DNA of 64,000 nucleotides from Mermis nigrescens (Eukaryota; Nematoda; Enoplea; Mermithida; Mermithidae). Below the pieces are notes generated by a model. That model did not search any database, was not told the DNA's origin, and was given only the letters and a program-made list of their open reading frames with translations. The DNA lies in the NCBI GenBank assembly GCA_036768485.1, contig JAVLUZ010000650.1:310001-374000 (forward strand), written 5' to 3'. A program made the position numbers and the translations under genes. The first letter of the stretch is position 1. Each line of letters opens with the position of its first letter. Shown here one piece after another: positions 35,152 through 47,535 of this stretch.

Positions 35152-35395
35152 CACACCTGAGCGTGGGGGTATGCACCCCAGAAGGCCGAATATCCCCCAG
35201 AAACCAAAATACCCTTCCCCCAGAATTCAATTTTTGAATTTTTTGTTTTTTTCGCAATTTTTTGATGCCAATGGATAGTGCTCAATGAGAAACGTTGAAA
35301 AATGGTGTTTTTTCGCATACAATCATTTTTAAGACCATTTATTGACCTTTGAAAAATCTTCCATCCCCCCAGAATTTTGGTGCTGCCTATGTATG
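35152..35395 (+). mobile_element. R5 hAT-type MITE
   Basis: 244 bp from CACACCTGAGCGTGGG to GGTGCTGCCTATGTATG. The 8-bp duplication GTGCCCTG is perfect (35,144-35,151 and 35,396-35,403). The 115-aa minus-strand ORF over it is not a gene. Confidence 0.9.
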
Positions 35396-35403
35396 GTGCC
35401 CTG

Positions 35404-35930
35404 CTCCTTTCGCTACCTCTGATTGAATCACGCGCTGATTCCATGTTCTAGTTAAATGATATCGCATCTGTGTTGGCTACGATAACAATTATTCTTATGG
35501 TATTATATATCATAAATTTTGTGGTCTTGAACTGGAGACGAGAAAAGATTAATGAAGTAAGCACCAATAAAGCTTCGGTGAGCAACATTTTAATTCGAAC
35601 ATCCGGAGTTCGGACTTAATTACTTCGCAATATTCAGAAATGTGATTTATATTTTGATAACGAAGAAGCAAAAAGTTTTAACTCGGTGGAACATTAGGTT
35701 GGTTTGATTCATTTGCTGAACGGTAGAAAAAACTTTTGACAATTTTCTAAAAGCAAAATAAGTGTTCAGATTAAACGTGGGAAGTGGCGTTCCTTAAAGA
35801 CGAGTCAAAATTTTGACAAATTTTGCCAACAAATGGTTGGCTTTTGTCTGATCAAGATAATCAAATCTTGATTTGAAATTGTTGTGAAACGATAGTCTGA
35901 TTTTTCTTATGTTCTTTTTAACATGCAGGG
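35404..35930. other. no recognised feature
   Basis: No supported gene. Confidence 0.35.
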
Positions 35931-35979
35931 CAGAATGGCCATACATGGACGTGGTGAGTCTGGGGGTTTGGAGCCCCAG

Positions 35980-36260
35980 AAGCAGTAAAGCCGGACCCTT
36001 GAGAGTCTCCGTGCTTAAGCATATAGCACATGCTTAAGCATAGAGACTCTGAGATTGTAGGCGCGAAGCGCCTACAACGGAGCCGTACTACACATTTAAG
36101 CACGTTACACCTTAAAGTATAGGCGCGAAGCACCAATCTTGAAGCGAAAGCGCGAAGGGCCGAACTTTGAGCGTTACACGTTAAAGTACTCTACACATTA
36201 AAATATAGAGGCGCGAATCGCCGAACTTGAGAGGGTCATCCCCAAAGCATTGGCGTGTAG
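35980..36260. repeat. left arm of a 3.4-kb-spaced inverted repeat
   Basis: It contains CCTTGAGAGTCTCCGTG, GGCGCGAAGCGCC palindromes and TTAAGCA motifs. The reverse complement, rearranged, is at 39,665-40,020. Confidence 0.6.
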
Positions 36261-36456
36261 CGCCGAATTCGGGCCCTATGCGGGCGCAGAACGTCAAATT
36301 TCTCCCTAGGTCACATGAGTCCATCAGGTTCAGGGTGCCGATTTCAGTAAGGCCATCAGAATTAAGATAATAACATTGAACTGACTAATCACTAGGCGGC
36401 ATATACGCACATACTATAACACGGTTTTATTAGTGCGATAAACTGTTCGCTCTGGC

Positions 36457-37295
36457 GACTCAAGCTAAGTAATCATTATTCAAAAAGGTACAGAAGCAAA
36501 ATATTATAGAAATCTGTTTTGAACTGTAGCTGTCGCTCAAGCTATGTTTTCATTATTCAAAAAGGTACAGAAGCAAAATATTATAGAAATCTATTTTAAA
36601 CTGCTGCTGTCGACTAAAACTAAGTTTTCATTATTCAGAAAGGTACAAAAGCAAAATATAGAAATCTGTTTTGAACTGCAGCTGTCGACTCAAACTAAGT
36701 TTTCATTATTCAGAAAAAACAAAATATTATTGAAATTTAAATGGTCACTGGCATCTAGTTATTGATACTTTACTACAGAAGTAGGTCCAACTCAAACTAA
36801 ATTTTTCATTATACAGAAGACTACAAAAGAAAAATTATATAGAAATCTGTTTTGAACTGCTGCTATCGACTCAAACTAAAATTTAATTATTCAGAAAGGT
36901 ACAAAAGAAAAATATTGTAGAAATTTGTTTTGAACTGCAGCTGTCGACTCAAACTAAGTTTTCATTATTTAGAAAAAAGCAAAATATTATTGAAATTTAA
37001 ATGGTCACTGGCATCTAGCTATTGACCCTTTACTACAAAAAATAGGTCCAACTCAAACTAAATTTTTCATTATACAGAAAACTATAAGAGAAAAATTTGT
37101 AGAAATCTGTTTTGAACTGCGGCTGTCGACTCAGACGAAGTTTTCATTATTCAGAAAAAAAGCAAAATACTATTGAAATCTAAATGGTCACTGGCATGTA
37201 GCAATTGACCCTTGACTACAAAAATAGGTGCAACTCAAACTAAATTTTTTATTATACTGAAAACTACAAAAGAAAAATTATATAGAAATCTTACT
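36457..37295. repeat. ~78-bp tandem repeat array
   Basis: About ten diverged units of the type CTCAAACTAAGTTTTCATTA...GAAATCTGTTTTGAACTG...GTCGA. Some units carry an alternative end with AATGGTCACTGGCAT, giving a higher-order pattern. The ORF at 36,544-36,765 is a translation of the array. Confidence 0.8.
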
Positions 37296-37419
37296 AGCAC
37301 AATATTGTGAAGATTTTCAGCTGCTTTTGAAAAGACAGCCCGTAATTCCATGCTTTTAAAAACGTAGAAAAATCCTTGACCGGTCCCCAAAACGCACTAA
37401 TTCTCATTTTATATTATAC

Positions 37420-37737
37420 AATGTTGTCTCTTAACGGTCTTCCTCTCGAGCTCAAGCGCCAAGTTTTTAAGTTGCTTGACAAACGGAGCAAGTCGAAGTC
37501 TGTTAAACTGGAAGTAAATTCGGATTTGACATTGTTAGTCGGGTATTCGGGTAGAACAGAACCCGAATATGAATACTCAATTATCATCCTGGTAATAGCG
37601 GAAATGACCCATTAGCCACCAAACGACCATTGATTTTTACCTACAGGTCAACTTCGAATTATAGACTAGCAGACGAAGTTGAAGAAACTCTGAAGGAGCT
37701 AATATGCGTGACAAATCCTGGAAATATAACTTGCAGA
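37420..37737 (+). CDS. candidate host gene exon(s), uncertain
   Basis: An ATG at 37,421 opens a protein-like 65-codon stretch (LPLELKRQVFKLLDKRSKS...). A second protein-like stretch (ADEVEETLKELICV...) precedes a good donor, GAG/GTGAGT, at 37,737. A short intron could join them: an acceptor TTTTTACCTACAG ends at 37,647 and several GT donors lie upstream, but only some keep the frame. No family is recognised. It may be the start of a host gene or a relic. Confidence 0.35.
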
Positions 37738-37847
37738 GGTGAGTATTTTTAATAAACGTGACAAGGACATCATCATGAGTTAAGCTACATCTGTATATTT
37801 TTTACTTATTGCTTTCTCTAAGCATAAGCTAAATTTATTTGTGTAAT

Positions 37848-38436
37848 GTAAAAATTATCGCTGACAAAGTGCTCCGATTTTTACTTGACAATATCTCCAA
37901 CAATCTCAACTTCTGTCGGTAATATCGTCGATAATAATAAAACCTAATGCAGAAAGGTGGTTTTCTGCGCTAGCGTCTATATTTGGGATTGCTAGTCAGT
38001 TGTTAGCTGATGTAATTACAAATAGGTGTTTATAAAGCGCGCATAAGATATGCCTAATTGAGATTTTCAGAGGAATGTGGCGTTGTGATGGTTTTTGTGC
38101 AGAATGTGAGGATTTTGTGCACCTCACATTTTCCAGAAAAATCTCATATTCCAAATTGTGTACTCACATTCTGCTCAAAAACCTTCACATCGCCACATTC
38201 CTCTGAAAATCTCAATTAGGCATATCTTATGCGCGTTTTATAAAAGTCACATATCTGTAATTGCATCAGCTAACAACTGACCAGCAATCCCCAATATAGG
38301 CACTAGCAGAATTGGCAGAAAACCACCTTTCTGCATGAGGTTGTATTATTATCGGCGATATTACCGGCAAAAGTTGAGATTGTTGGAGTTATTAATCAAC
38401 TAAAAATTGGAGTACTTTGTCAGCGATTATTTTTAC
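37848..38436. repeat. 589-bp foldback element
   Basis: Arms of about 270 bp are inverted: GTAAAAATTATCGCTGACAA on the left and TTGTCAGCGATTATTTTTAC on the right. The centre near 38,115 reads GAGGATTTTGTGCACCTC. It is non-coding. Confidence 0.85.
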
Positions 38437-38571
38437 TTTAAAAAATTGCGTATGAAGAAAACGCATACTAGGTTTAGAATTTAATGAAGTGACGGTAGTG
38501 ACCAATATTGTGAAGAATGTGAGCTTCTACATGAAGAATATGATGTAAACGTGAATCACATGTGCATTAAA

Positions 38572-38579
38572 GTTTATAT
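38572..38579 (+). promoter_or_regulatory. TATA-like box before the zinc-finger relic
   Basis: TTTATATA stands about 30 nt before the ATG at 38,609, the spacing used in the Polinton at 52-61 kb, although the sequence is not the same box. Confidence 0.3.
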
Positions 38580-38608
38580 AAAAACTGCCACATCTTGAAG
38601 TTGACAAA

Positions 38609-39273
38609 ATGGATAAAATCTGTGAAATCTGCGATAAGCAATTACTTAATAATTTTACTTTAAAACGACCTCATACATGGAATATCAGAAACAGTGGCGG
38701 ATCCAGGATTTTATTAAGGGGGCGGTACCCCTAAGGGGGGGCGGAACCCTGACTTGAGCGGAAAAATTTGTCGTTTCAAGCTGAAAATCGCTAAAAATCG
38801 CTCAAAAATCCTTAATTTTGCGCACTATTTTGGGCCAATGGGAGGTGGCCCCCCCGCCCCTTCCTAAATCCGCCCCTGATCAGAAATGAAGGATGACAGC
38901 TGATGATGGCAGTGAAGGCAGTAACGATGAAGATTCTTCAGAAGTGTCTGAAGACTGCTCAAATGAGGCTGAAATTGAAACTGGTTGGACTAATCCGTTT
39001 TGGCGCTTTTTAGTAAAGGTTGTGCTTTCAGATTTTGATGATTTTCCGAATAATATACGAGACCTTCAAACAGAACCATTTTACAGCAGTTTTGTTAATA
39101 AGATCCATATTCTCTATGATGTTTATGAATCACCCCTAGATGCTCTAAATGAAAGCGAATTAAGGATAGAACTAGAACGCGCTAATGATTATTACCGGTA
39201 TAAATTAAAGTTTGGCAAAAAGGAAGCTGATGAGACAGCTTGGGCCAGTCGAAAATACATGTTAAACAATTGA
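38609..39273 (+). pseudogene. zinc-finger protein relic, possibly Polinton-derived
   Basis: The first segment begins with a Cys-x2-Cys finger start (CEICDKQ) and one His. After a 187-bp R7 MITE (38,692-38,878) and one frame change, a 126-aa ORF (38,893-39,273) follows: an acidic Ser/Glu/Asp stretch, then a conserved-looking domain (WTNPFWRFLVKVV) and the C-terminal pattern DETAWASRKYML. A Cys2His2 finger, an acidic linker and a helical tail ending in a Trp/Arg-rich motif is, as I recall, an arrangement found in a Polinton accessory protein. That link is inferred. Confidence 0.45.
38692..38878 (+). mobile_element. R7 hAT-type MITE inserted in a coding relic
   Basis: 187 bp from CAGTGGCGGATCCAGG to AAATCCGCCCCTG. 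The 8-bp duplication ATCAGAAA is perfect (38,684-38,691 and 38,879-38,886). Confidence 0.93.
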
Positions 39274-39660
39274 TTAGCAAAAATGCCGATCTGGTTTAGG
39301 ATGAGCAAATGAAACCAGAAGACAATACTGAAGTTTTCACATATGTTGAAGAGTCTAGCAGTGCTTCTAGACTATCCAGATCGGATAAAAATGCTCAGAA
39401 TATAATCAGTACACTACTCTAAAAATATATACTATCCAATTAATTAATTAATTAATTAATTACTGTGTTTTTGTATTGTATGGAACATTTGCATATTTTC
39501 TCTGAGTGGTGCCTAAAAATAGGTAATGGATATGTAAATAAGTGGGTTGGACACTTACACGCTCGATGAACTCTCAGCTATTTTAGCTCTCTTCTTTTTG
39601 CGCTCAAACCCCTAGGCTTTACGTTTTATCTCTAATTGAATTGGTGCGATTCTTGATGTA
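39274..39660. other. no recognised feature
   Basis: Includes a short ATTA tandem (39,437-39,462). No gene. Confidence 0.4.
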
Positions 39661-39664
39661 AAAA

Positions 39665-40020
39665 TAGAACAGGCTGAGCTCGGTGCTTCGCGCCTATACT
39701 CTAACATGTAGAGCATGCTTAAATGTGCAGTAATACAGCACGAAATTCGGCGCTTTACGCTTATACTTTAAGATGTAGCGTGCTTTATTGTGTAGTACGG
39801 CCCAAAATTCGGCGATTCGCGCCTACAAAGAGAGAGTGGCAAGACGCACGCACCTTAGGAATCGCTGGATGGTAAAAGTAAGTTCGGCGCTTCGCGCCAA
39901 GCTTTAATGTGCAGTATGGCCCCATTGAAGTAGGCGCTTCGCGCCTACAATTTCAGAGTCTCTATGCTTAAGCGTGTACTATGCTTAATCACGGAGACTC
40001 TCAAGGGTTCGGTTTTACTA
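39665..40020. repeat. right arm of the inverted repeat pair
   Basis: Reverse complement of 35,980-36,260 with several GGCGCTTCGCGCC palindromes; ends GGAGACTCTCAAGGGTTCGG. Confidence 0.6.
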
Positions 40021-40795
40021 TTCCCAGAATCTAAGAGACACTCAAAATTGATAGACCCTCTTGCTAATTTTTTAGCAGTTCAGCTTCGTCGGCCCTCGAA
40101 TTTTGTTGCTGCCCATGTATGAGGATGACCCAAAAAAGTTGTATGATGATCTTCCCAAAAGTTGTATTTCCATTTTCCTTCTACTTGACCTAGAGTAATA
40201 TGATCTAGTATTCGATTAAAAAAATTTCTGGCTAGAAGACTTCTAGCTTGTTGCTTCAAATTGTCATAGTCGCACAGAAACAAGCGAGCGGTTTTTGGGA
40301 TCCTTGGCTTGTAGAATGAGAAAATGAAATATTTTTTGGGAGAAAACGAGGCTGAATGAAGGCCAAAAAGATGAAAATCAAAATATTATTCTAAAGCGCT
40401 CAAAATTGACTACACACTATGAATGTAGTTTTCATAGAGCTTAAACCAGTTTTTAAGACCATTTTGGCTCAAAAAACTGCTCTCTGCTGATTTTTTCTTT
40501 TTGACCGGCTATGTTCTGCTAATGTGGTCAAAATATGTCGGATACAAACGCACTGAATGTGTAAAAATGAAAAACAAACAAACAAACGCTTAATGAAAAC
40601 AATAAAAAATGACTACTCTGAATCCAAAAGCAATAAGCAACAAAAATCTCAGACGCATTTATCGTTATGTTGACAAAAAAATTAGATTTACATTTCAAGC
40701 AATTATTAACTAATTAGGATAAGTAGTTTACAATTTTTTCCATTATTAACCGGCTAAAATACTTATTTTTGTACAATAATAAGCCAAAGAGGACA
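40021..40795. repeat. R6-related sequence and unassigned DNA
   Basis: 40,080-40,500 contains AAAACGAGGCTGAATGAAGGCC, cut from an R6 copy in reverse. No gene is supported. Confidence 0.4.
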
Positions 40796-40799
40796 TGGG

Positions 40800-41040
40800 C
40801 AGATATGCACGTAAATTGGTTGGACGTCTAGCTGGACCATCGTTTATATTGAAAAATGAGAGATTTTCTCGAGAAAATAAAGCAAAAAGAAGGCCAAAAA
40901 TGAATAAAAATTGAAAATTTTCCTCAAATGTGGTTAAAATTGACTAAATGTGCAATAGCATAGTCTTAACGCCATTAGAGCATTTACATTAGTTTTTGCG
41001 CTTATTTCGTCCAAAACTGATCTCTGACTAGCTGAATCCC
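40800..41040 (-). repeat. R6 dispersed repeat
   Basis: Reverse copy with GAGAAAATAAAGCAAAAAG and AAAATTGACTAAATG blocks. Confidence 0.45.
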
Positions 41041-42470
41041 AGATCAATATGCGTAACTCAGAAAAGTTTACAATTTTGTCACCCTTCCATTTGGTTTTTC
41101 AAAGAACTTGTAATGTTTCGCAATACATCCATAGCAGGTAACACAAAACATTTCGACTTACCTTGTTTGGTCATTCTGTATAACATTGTATCTAGCATTG
41201 TATCATTGTAACTTTGACAAAAAAGAAACAGTTAATCCGATAGATAATTAAGTTCCAAAATTTTGTCAAAAATAAAAGAAGTTGGTCAAGCACAACACTG
41301 TTTCTACGGAATCACCATCCAACTCAATCAAGTACTAAAATCATTCTTTATATTGAGCATTGTTTTCGTTCTGCGGCTACAAAAGTCAGGAATACTAACA
41401 AGGCATATTGTGTAGAACACACGAAATGAGACATTTTGGCGCCGCCGTTTTGGCGCCACAATCTTTGTAATATTATTAATTATTTACATTTCATTTATGA
41501 ATAAAGTATAATACAGATTCTGAAAGCCCATTTAATTCTCTACGTGATGGTATAAATTACTTTTAGAATATCTTTTAATTTAGTGAGATAATTGAATGCA
41601 TCTAAAAATACACTGAATTTTCTACAGTTTTTTAGTCATACACAAATGAATACTCATCGAATCGAAAAGAACAATATGCAAGTTTGTAGCTTGTAGAACC
41701 TGCTTTCTGAATATATAATTTGTTTTAAAATTGTTTTAAAATTGATTTAATTAGAATAATTTATAAGTTGCTGGCGCCAAAGCGCCAAAACGTCTTAGAC
41801 CCTGACTACCTACAGCCTTTACCGTAGAAAATCGCACGGAGTCGCTCAGAGGAGCGACGCTCTCATTTGATTTGATTCGATGATAGCATCTAGTTCAACT
41901 CCATTCATTTTTTCTCGTTAAGCTTTGTCAATTCTGAACTGCATACCCTGCTAATATTTCTGGCTTTAAATTGCCTTAGATTGCCTTGAGGGAAATAATG
42001 ACTGAAATGAGAGTACAAACCATGCTGGATAAAACGAGTGGCTTCAGCTCATGATTGAGTTGGATTGCGACCTCGTAGAAGAATTGTAATATTCATTCAA
42101 TCCGCCTTCGTCAGACAAAATTTTTGAATTTGTTTCGCTATTGGACAGTCTACACCTGGTCCAATTTTGATTAATTTTCAAATCATTAAGGATAATTATT
42201 TTCGGTCCGACTTTAATGAAAATTTTTTTCCGCGCGTTCTTTTCGTATTACATGTTGCTTTTTAAAAGCGACTTTCCCAACCCATTTTGACCTATTTCTA
42301 CAAGTTATCATATTCAACACGCACTATGGCCCTTCATGATAAAAACTACGAGCAAATTGAAATGAATTTCATGCGCTCCCTTCCAAACGAATATTTGACC
42401 GTGCAAATATAATCCTTCTGAACTGACAATTCTTTTAATGAAAATCTGATCGAGTATCATTGTTGACCAC
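41041..42470. other. no recognised feature
   Basis: AT-rich, no supported gene. GGCGCC motifs near 41,440 and 41,773 may belong to an unbounded repeat. Confidence 0.35.
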
Positions 42471-42473
42471 AGT

Positions 42474-43035
42474 TGCGAAGCATGGCCGATCTGGAGGTTA
42501 AAATATGGAATTTTCGGGCCAAAATGACCTCAAAAACTGGTATACGTGAATGCTAAAACAGCGTTAAAACTATGTTATTCTGCAGTTTCTGGTCAATTTC
42601 AAGCACTTTTGAAGAAACTTTTAAATTTTCATCCATTTTAAGCCATCATTTTGCCTCTTTTTTCGAAAAATTTTCCGATTTTTCCATTCTCGGGTCTAAT
42701 ACTTCTGAACCTCCTTCTTCCACAGGGGTCCAAAATAGTGCGCAAAATTAAGGATTTTTGAGCGATCTTTAGCGATTTTTGGGTTAAAACGGTTAATTTT
42801 TCCGCCCAAGTCAGGGTTCCGCTCCCCCTTAGGGGTACCGCCCCCCTTAGAAAAATCCTGGATCCGCCACTGTTCTTCCACGTGTATGTCTGGCCCTGAC
42901 CAGACATGCACGTGGAGGTTTGGGGGTCCTGCTGACCCCCGAGTATAAAAACGGGAAATTTTTTGTTGAAAATGAGGCAAAATGATGGCCGTCGAAAAAT
43001 GCGATTTCGGCAAGCTATTTCGACGAAGTTTCCGA
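42474..43035. repeat. R6 foldback pair split by an R7 MITE
   Basis: R6 forward (42,474-42,720) and R6 reverse (42,885-43,035) form a hairpin whose loop holds the R7 copy at 42,723-42,872. Confidence 0.6.
42723..42872 (-). mobile_element. R7 hAT-type MITE
   Basis: 150 bp from CAGGGGTCCAAAATAG to CTGGATCCGCCACTG, with a perfect 8-bp duplication TTCTTCCA (42,715-42,722 and 42,873-42,880). Confidence 0.92.
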
Positions 43036-43170
43036 GATATAAACCAATTAATGCTGGGTCCGCTCCCCCTTTCTTCTTGGACGAATCCTGGATACGGGCC
43101 TGGTTCTTAATATATTTATTTCCTATTTACATATGAGCTTGATACAAAATAAAATTGCACTTAGGTCTAC

Positions 43171-44274
43171 CACTAGCAGATCCAGGAAAAATTTTTTGGG
43201 GGAGGGCGGTCCTAAAATTTGAAGTCAGATATTTCGAGAACCACTAAAAGGTAAGCGAAAATAAAGGCAGTTTTAAGCGTATCTCGGCGAGCTCTAAACG
43301 ATGGAGAAGAAAAATTTCAAAATTAAAGAAAATTGATCATTTAAACTATCTGCACAACCGATTTCTCATAATTCAATTCACGAGTAATCTCCTGTCTTTG
43401 TATTTAATCATTGTGCTTTACAGGGAAAGATTATACAAGTAATGAATAATTCGGCGCGAAGCGCCGAAAAAATGACATAATCTGCAAGTAAGCTCGAATT
43501 TGAGCTGTTTTGAGCGGGCCATAAGACAAGAAACAGATAAACAATAAATCCGGCGCGAACGCCAGAAAAAATTTCATGTTCTTTAAGTTATATTCAAATT
43601 TGAGCTGTTCTGAGTGAGCTAGAAGGCAAAACTATAGGGCGGTCCTGCCCAACAGGTCAGGTCACACATTTACATTACCCGACTATGCATTGGACACAAA
43701 AAAATGCAAGAAACACCCTCACTTTTACAGCTGAAGGATGTGGGGGACGCGCTCAAAAACCCCCCAGCGGGACCCAAGGCGAAGCCCCGGAAAATTTTGT
43801 AAAATGAAATTTCGAAATGTACCGTTAAAACTTTCACAAAATCGGCCGAACTATGGTTCGAAACTCAGCCTGAAAACAGTTAACCAGCTCCTTCATAGTA
43901 TTAAACCATACAAACTCTTGCTTTGAAATGCTTTCTGAACTGAAAAAGGAAACGAAACGCAAAATTGCCGATAACTGGCACACACCTTTGACACGATGTC
44001 CAGCCAGCGTTTAGAGTTTCAACCGATAAATTGTATAGTAGATTAAATCACTAAATTAAAGTGAAGCACTGGAATATTTTGGCTGCTTCAAACACAATGC
44101 TGGAACACTATAACGACAAATTATGATGAATCGGCGCGTAGCACCAAAATTTTTTGACGTTTTTGCGTTTTTAGCTCAATTTTAGGTGCAGTCCAAAGTA
44201 CATATATCTGCTACTCAAAAATTTTCAAAAAGGGTTTTGGGGTGAGGGGCGGCGGCCCCCTGGATTCGTGCCTG
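43171..44274 (+). mobile_element. R8 hAT-type element
   Basis: Ends CACTAGCAGATCCAGG and CCTGGATTCGTGCCTG. The 8-bp duplication AGGTCTAC is perfect (43,163-43,170 and 44,275-44,282). The interior resembles 16,927-18,098, including GGCGCGAAGCGCC repeats, plus about 300 bp of unrelated sequence near 43,640-43,960. No transposase is encoded. Confidence 0.9.
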
Positions 44275-44282
44275 AGGTCTAC

Positions 44283-45330
44283 TAAGAAATAATTGAGTAA
44301 GTAGTTGATGCTTTACTTTCTTAATTCCATGCTTTTGCTGTTGTATTTGTATCGTTGCAGAAAAGTGGACATTTAACACGTGCCTGCCATACAATTCGAC
44401 AATAAGTGCCACAGATCCAGTGGCCGTTGTCAAGTCACTCAACAAATTAAGTGTTCCGCATAGATTACACCTGTTATTTGAAGGCGAATCACTATTAAAT
44501 GCGGCGTGGCTATGATTTTGTATACTACGTGTTGGTTCATGACGAAATGGGCAACAAAGCTGAGGTAACATATCTGCACTTCAGCATATAGAAGCTTATC
44601 TTTTTCACGTGATTGAAGGGATTCAGTATTAAAATTATTGCAGTTGATTATTATTTGAATATGAATATCAAGTGCATTTTAAGCTTATCTTGCTTATCAA
44701 ACTTTGTGTCGCGAGCAAAAAGAGCATTTTCATAGCTTCTCATCAATATATTTCCTTTGATCATAAATTATTACAAAAAAGGAAAGTAGGCTTTAAAATT
44801 TTAATTCTAAAATTCTGCAACGTTTTGAGCATTCAAAGCCCTTTAAATCCCCGCGTATATGTATGGTTCAAACCTCCGAAGGTCCATCGATGCATGGTTC
44901 CGCTTTGGGCCAGATGTGCCTAACAATGCACTTGAGCAAAAAGCTGACATCCTTAGAATTCAAATTGTGTGCATCTCTAGTGGACGCATGCATACATTTA
45001 CTAAGAGACAAGATGTACTTGAATAGAGATAGAGCAACCATCCGGACACATATCATGTCAATCCCACTCTTATCCTTAATCTCCAATTAGTTTCGTCATC
45101 GTCATTCTATACAGCAAAAATCGAATACAAAAATGTTTATCCTCACATGTCAGCTACTAAGACGGATAACGATCTGAAGCAGGTTTTGTCTCACAAAAAT
45201 CTGGTAATCATAAGTGGGCAGCAGCTAAATCCTAGCGGCTCCGACAAAATCTCCAGAAAAACAGCGTCGAAAATTCGATTCTGGCGGTGGAAGACCGCCA
45301 AAATCTCGGGGTACAGACCATATGTAGATG
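44283..45330. other. no recognised gene
   Basis: The ORFs here (44,672-44,923; 44,863-45,090; start of 45,147-45,521) show no family resemblance. Confidence 0.35.
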
Positions 45331-45333
45331 CAC

Positions 45334-45835
45334 AGCGTGGCTTATCTGGGGGGTCCGTCGGTCTAGTGAAGGGGTCAAAAATTCAGCTTTTTTGGGACGA
45401 AATGACCTCAAAAATTGCTATAAGCGCTAAAATAGCGTTGAAACTACATTATGACACAGTTTCTGCTCAATTTAAAGCACTATGGAGAAAATTTTCAATT
45501 TTTATCCGTTTTCGGCCTTAATTTTGCCTCATTTTCCGCACAAAATTTTCCATTTTTTTATTCTGGGATCTAGATCCCCCAAGCCTCCCACGTGCATGTC
45601 TGGTCCAGAACATAATTGAACGTGGGGGGTTCGGGGTCTAGACCCTCTAGCATGGAAGAATAAAAATTTTCGAGAGAAAATGAGGCCAAATGAACTAAAG
45701 ATGGATAAAAATTAAAAATTTTTTCTAAAAGTGCATGTAATCGACCAGAAACCGTTAAAGCGTAGTTTTAACGCAAACTTGCATTTATACCAGCTTTTGA
45801 CGTCAATACGATGTTTCATCGACCGATCCCAGGTT
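45334..45835. repeat. R6 foldback element, well preserved
   Basis: The forward half runs 45,334-45,602 and the reverse half 45,610-45,835. The hinge has CACGTGCATGTCTGGTCCAG facing GAACGTGGGGGG. Arms carry TTTCTGCTCAATTTAAAGC and TCGACCAGAAACCG. This copy shows the structure of the family most clearly. Confidence 0.65.
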
Positions 45836-47325
45836 GTGTTCTCTATAGACCGTCGTTGGAATAGTAAATCAAAATCGATAGTGCAAGTAATTAAAACGAA
45901 TCTTTAAATCCGATATTGAATTGAGGTCTTTTGCGGGTCACGCGCGTTGCCCTAAACAACCACTCTGATTGATCCCTTCTCACTGGCTGACCCCAAAAAT
46001 CGGCATGTTTTGCAAAGCTACGCTCAGCCCTCATTTAACACCTGCCTTGTCTATCTTATTTGCTTATTTGCTTGAAATCCACTTACAATATCGAAATCGC
46101 AGAAAGCGGCATTGTCAGCGATAGAGCTGAAATGAATCTAATACTCTGAAAATTTGCAATACAAGCATCAGACTAACACTTGTTTGTTTGGCAATCTGGA
46201 TTTCTGCCTTGAATGTGACCAGTTTTCTACGTAATCACATTTGGTTTGTGATATCAAGGCATTGTTGTGTAAAGCATGGCTGAAAAGAATTTGTTAAACT
46301 TCGTGAAAATTGCTGTTTCTTGCCTTTAGCTAATCTTTGAACTTCGCTAGATGAGGTCGGATGGTGTCTTCGGCAGATATTCCAATTTCATTTATTTGCA
46401 ATGATAAACTCCACCTATATTACGCACACTTTATATCGGAAATTTTCGTTTATCCCAAGCAATATTATATTTGAGGCAATAGTTTCGACTAGTAATACTA
46501 GTTTACACCCTGTCGCACTTACGGATAACAACGAAACCGTAGTATCAAATGGTACGTCTGATCAACCATCCATCGTTTTGACGTTTAATTGGCTGGAATC
46601 GAATAGTGTAATAGAAATGCTACCACACACTTAAATTTATATCAATTTGTAATGTAAAATTTTTTTGTAGCATCAGTGGCAATAAATCTTGCGTAAGAAT
46701 AACGAAAGAATGCAGGCTTTGCAGTTCTGTGTATAACTCAGTGAGGATGAACTTTATACCAAGCTGTAAGTGTTAAGTTCAGAGTTTTCTCGGAAAAGCA
46801 AGTAAATTTTTAAAGTATATTTTAACGAAAAATTGGTTAAAATGGCAACTTTGTACACTGCCGCCCTTCACACTCCGCACTTAAGGCAAAACGGGCGACC
46901 ATTTCGCCATTTCGTAGGTTTCACCTTGAAAAACTCCTACGTAATATTATTAGGATAAACTGATTTGTTTTTAAATCACAGAAATTATTATAGAATAATT
47001 TTTCTGTATTGGTCACAAATCTACCTGAAAACGTACACTTTTAAGAGTGGGCATTACGCGAAAAGATTAGAAAAATTGAAATTTTAAATAAAATTCGTTT
47101 TCTCACATATGTATAAATTTAGAAAGTGATGCTTTCTCTGGAGGTAAAGCATTATTTTTTAGTGAAATTAGCTGAAAACAGAGATAAATTAATAATAAGG
47201 AAATAAAGTCTCTTAAAGTCATAATTTTTATTTCGGACGATATTTTGTTAGTCCGTTCATACGCGTTCTTCCAGTTCCTCCTTGGTTTATATTTTAATCT
47301 TCAACCACTAAACTCGTGCATGTCA
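45836..47325. other. no supported gene
   Basis: The 77-aa ORF at 46,401-46,634 has Ser/Thr/Asn-rich protein-like composition and a donor-like GTACGT at 46,551, but no acceptor or homologue is recognised, so it is not called. Confidence 0.35.
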
Positions 47326-47329
47326 CAGG

Positions 47330-47535
47330 TGGTGAAAATGGGAGGTAGTGGGCCAATTTTAGGGCGGGATATAATGTCCTTCAATTTTTAATCAAAAGGT
47401 AGCCAGAAAAAACACTTAAAAATAAGCGAAAAACGCGGAATTTTGCCAAGAATCGGGGGTGACTGGGTTTAAAATTCCTGACTTCGGGGGGTGAGGTGAG
47501 GATAATGGATCACCCGTGCAACTTGTAGGATTATG
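47330..47535. repeat. R3-related repeat
   Basis: Contains AGCGAAAAACGCGGAATTTTG and poly-G blocks in the same order as other R3 copies. Confidence 0.45.

Noticed and set aside
46401..46634. 77-aa ORF as a gene
   Set aside because: It has a donor-like site but no acceptor, domain or start context.
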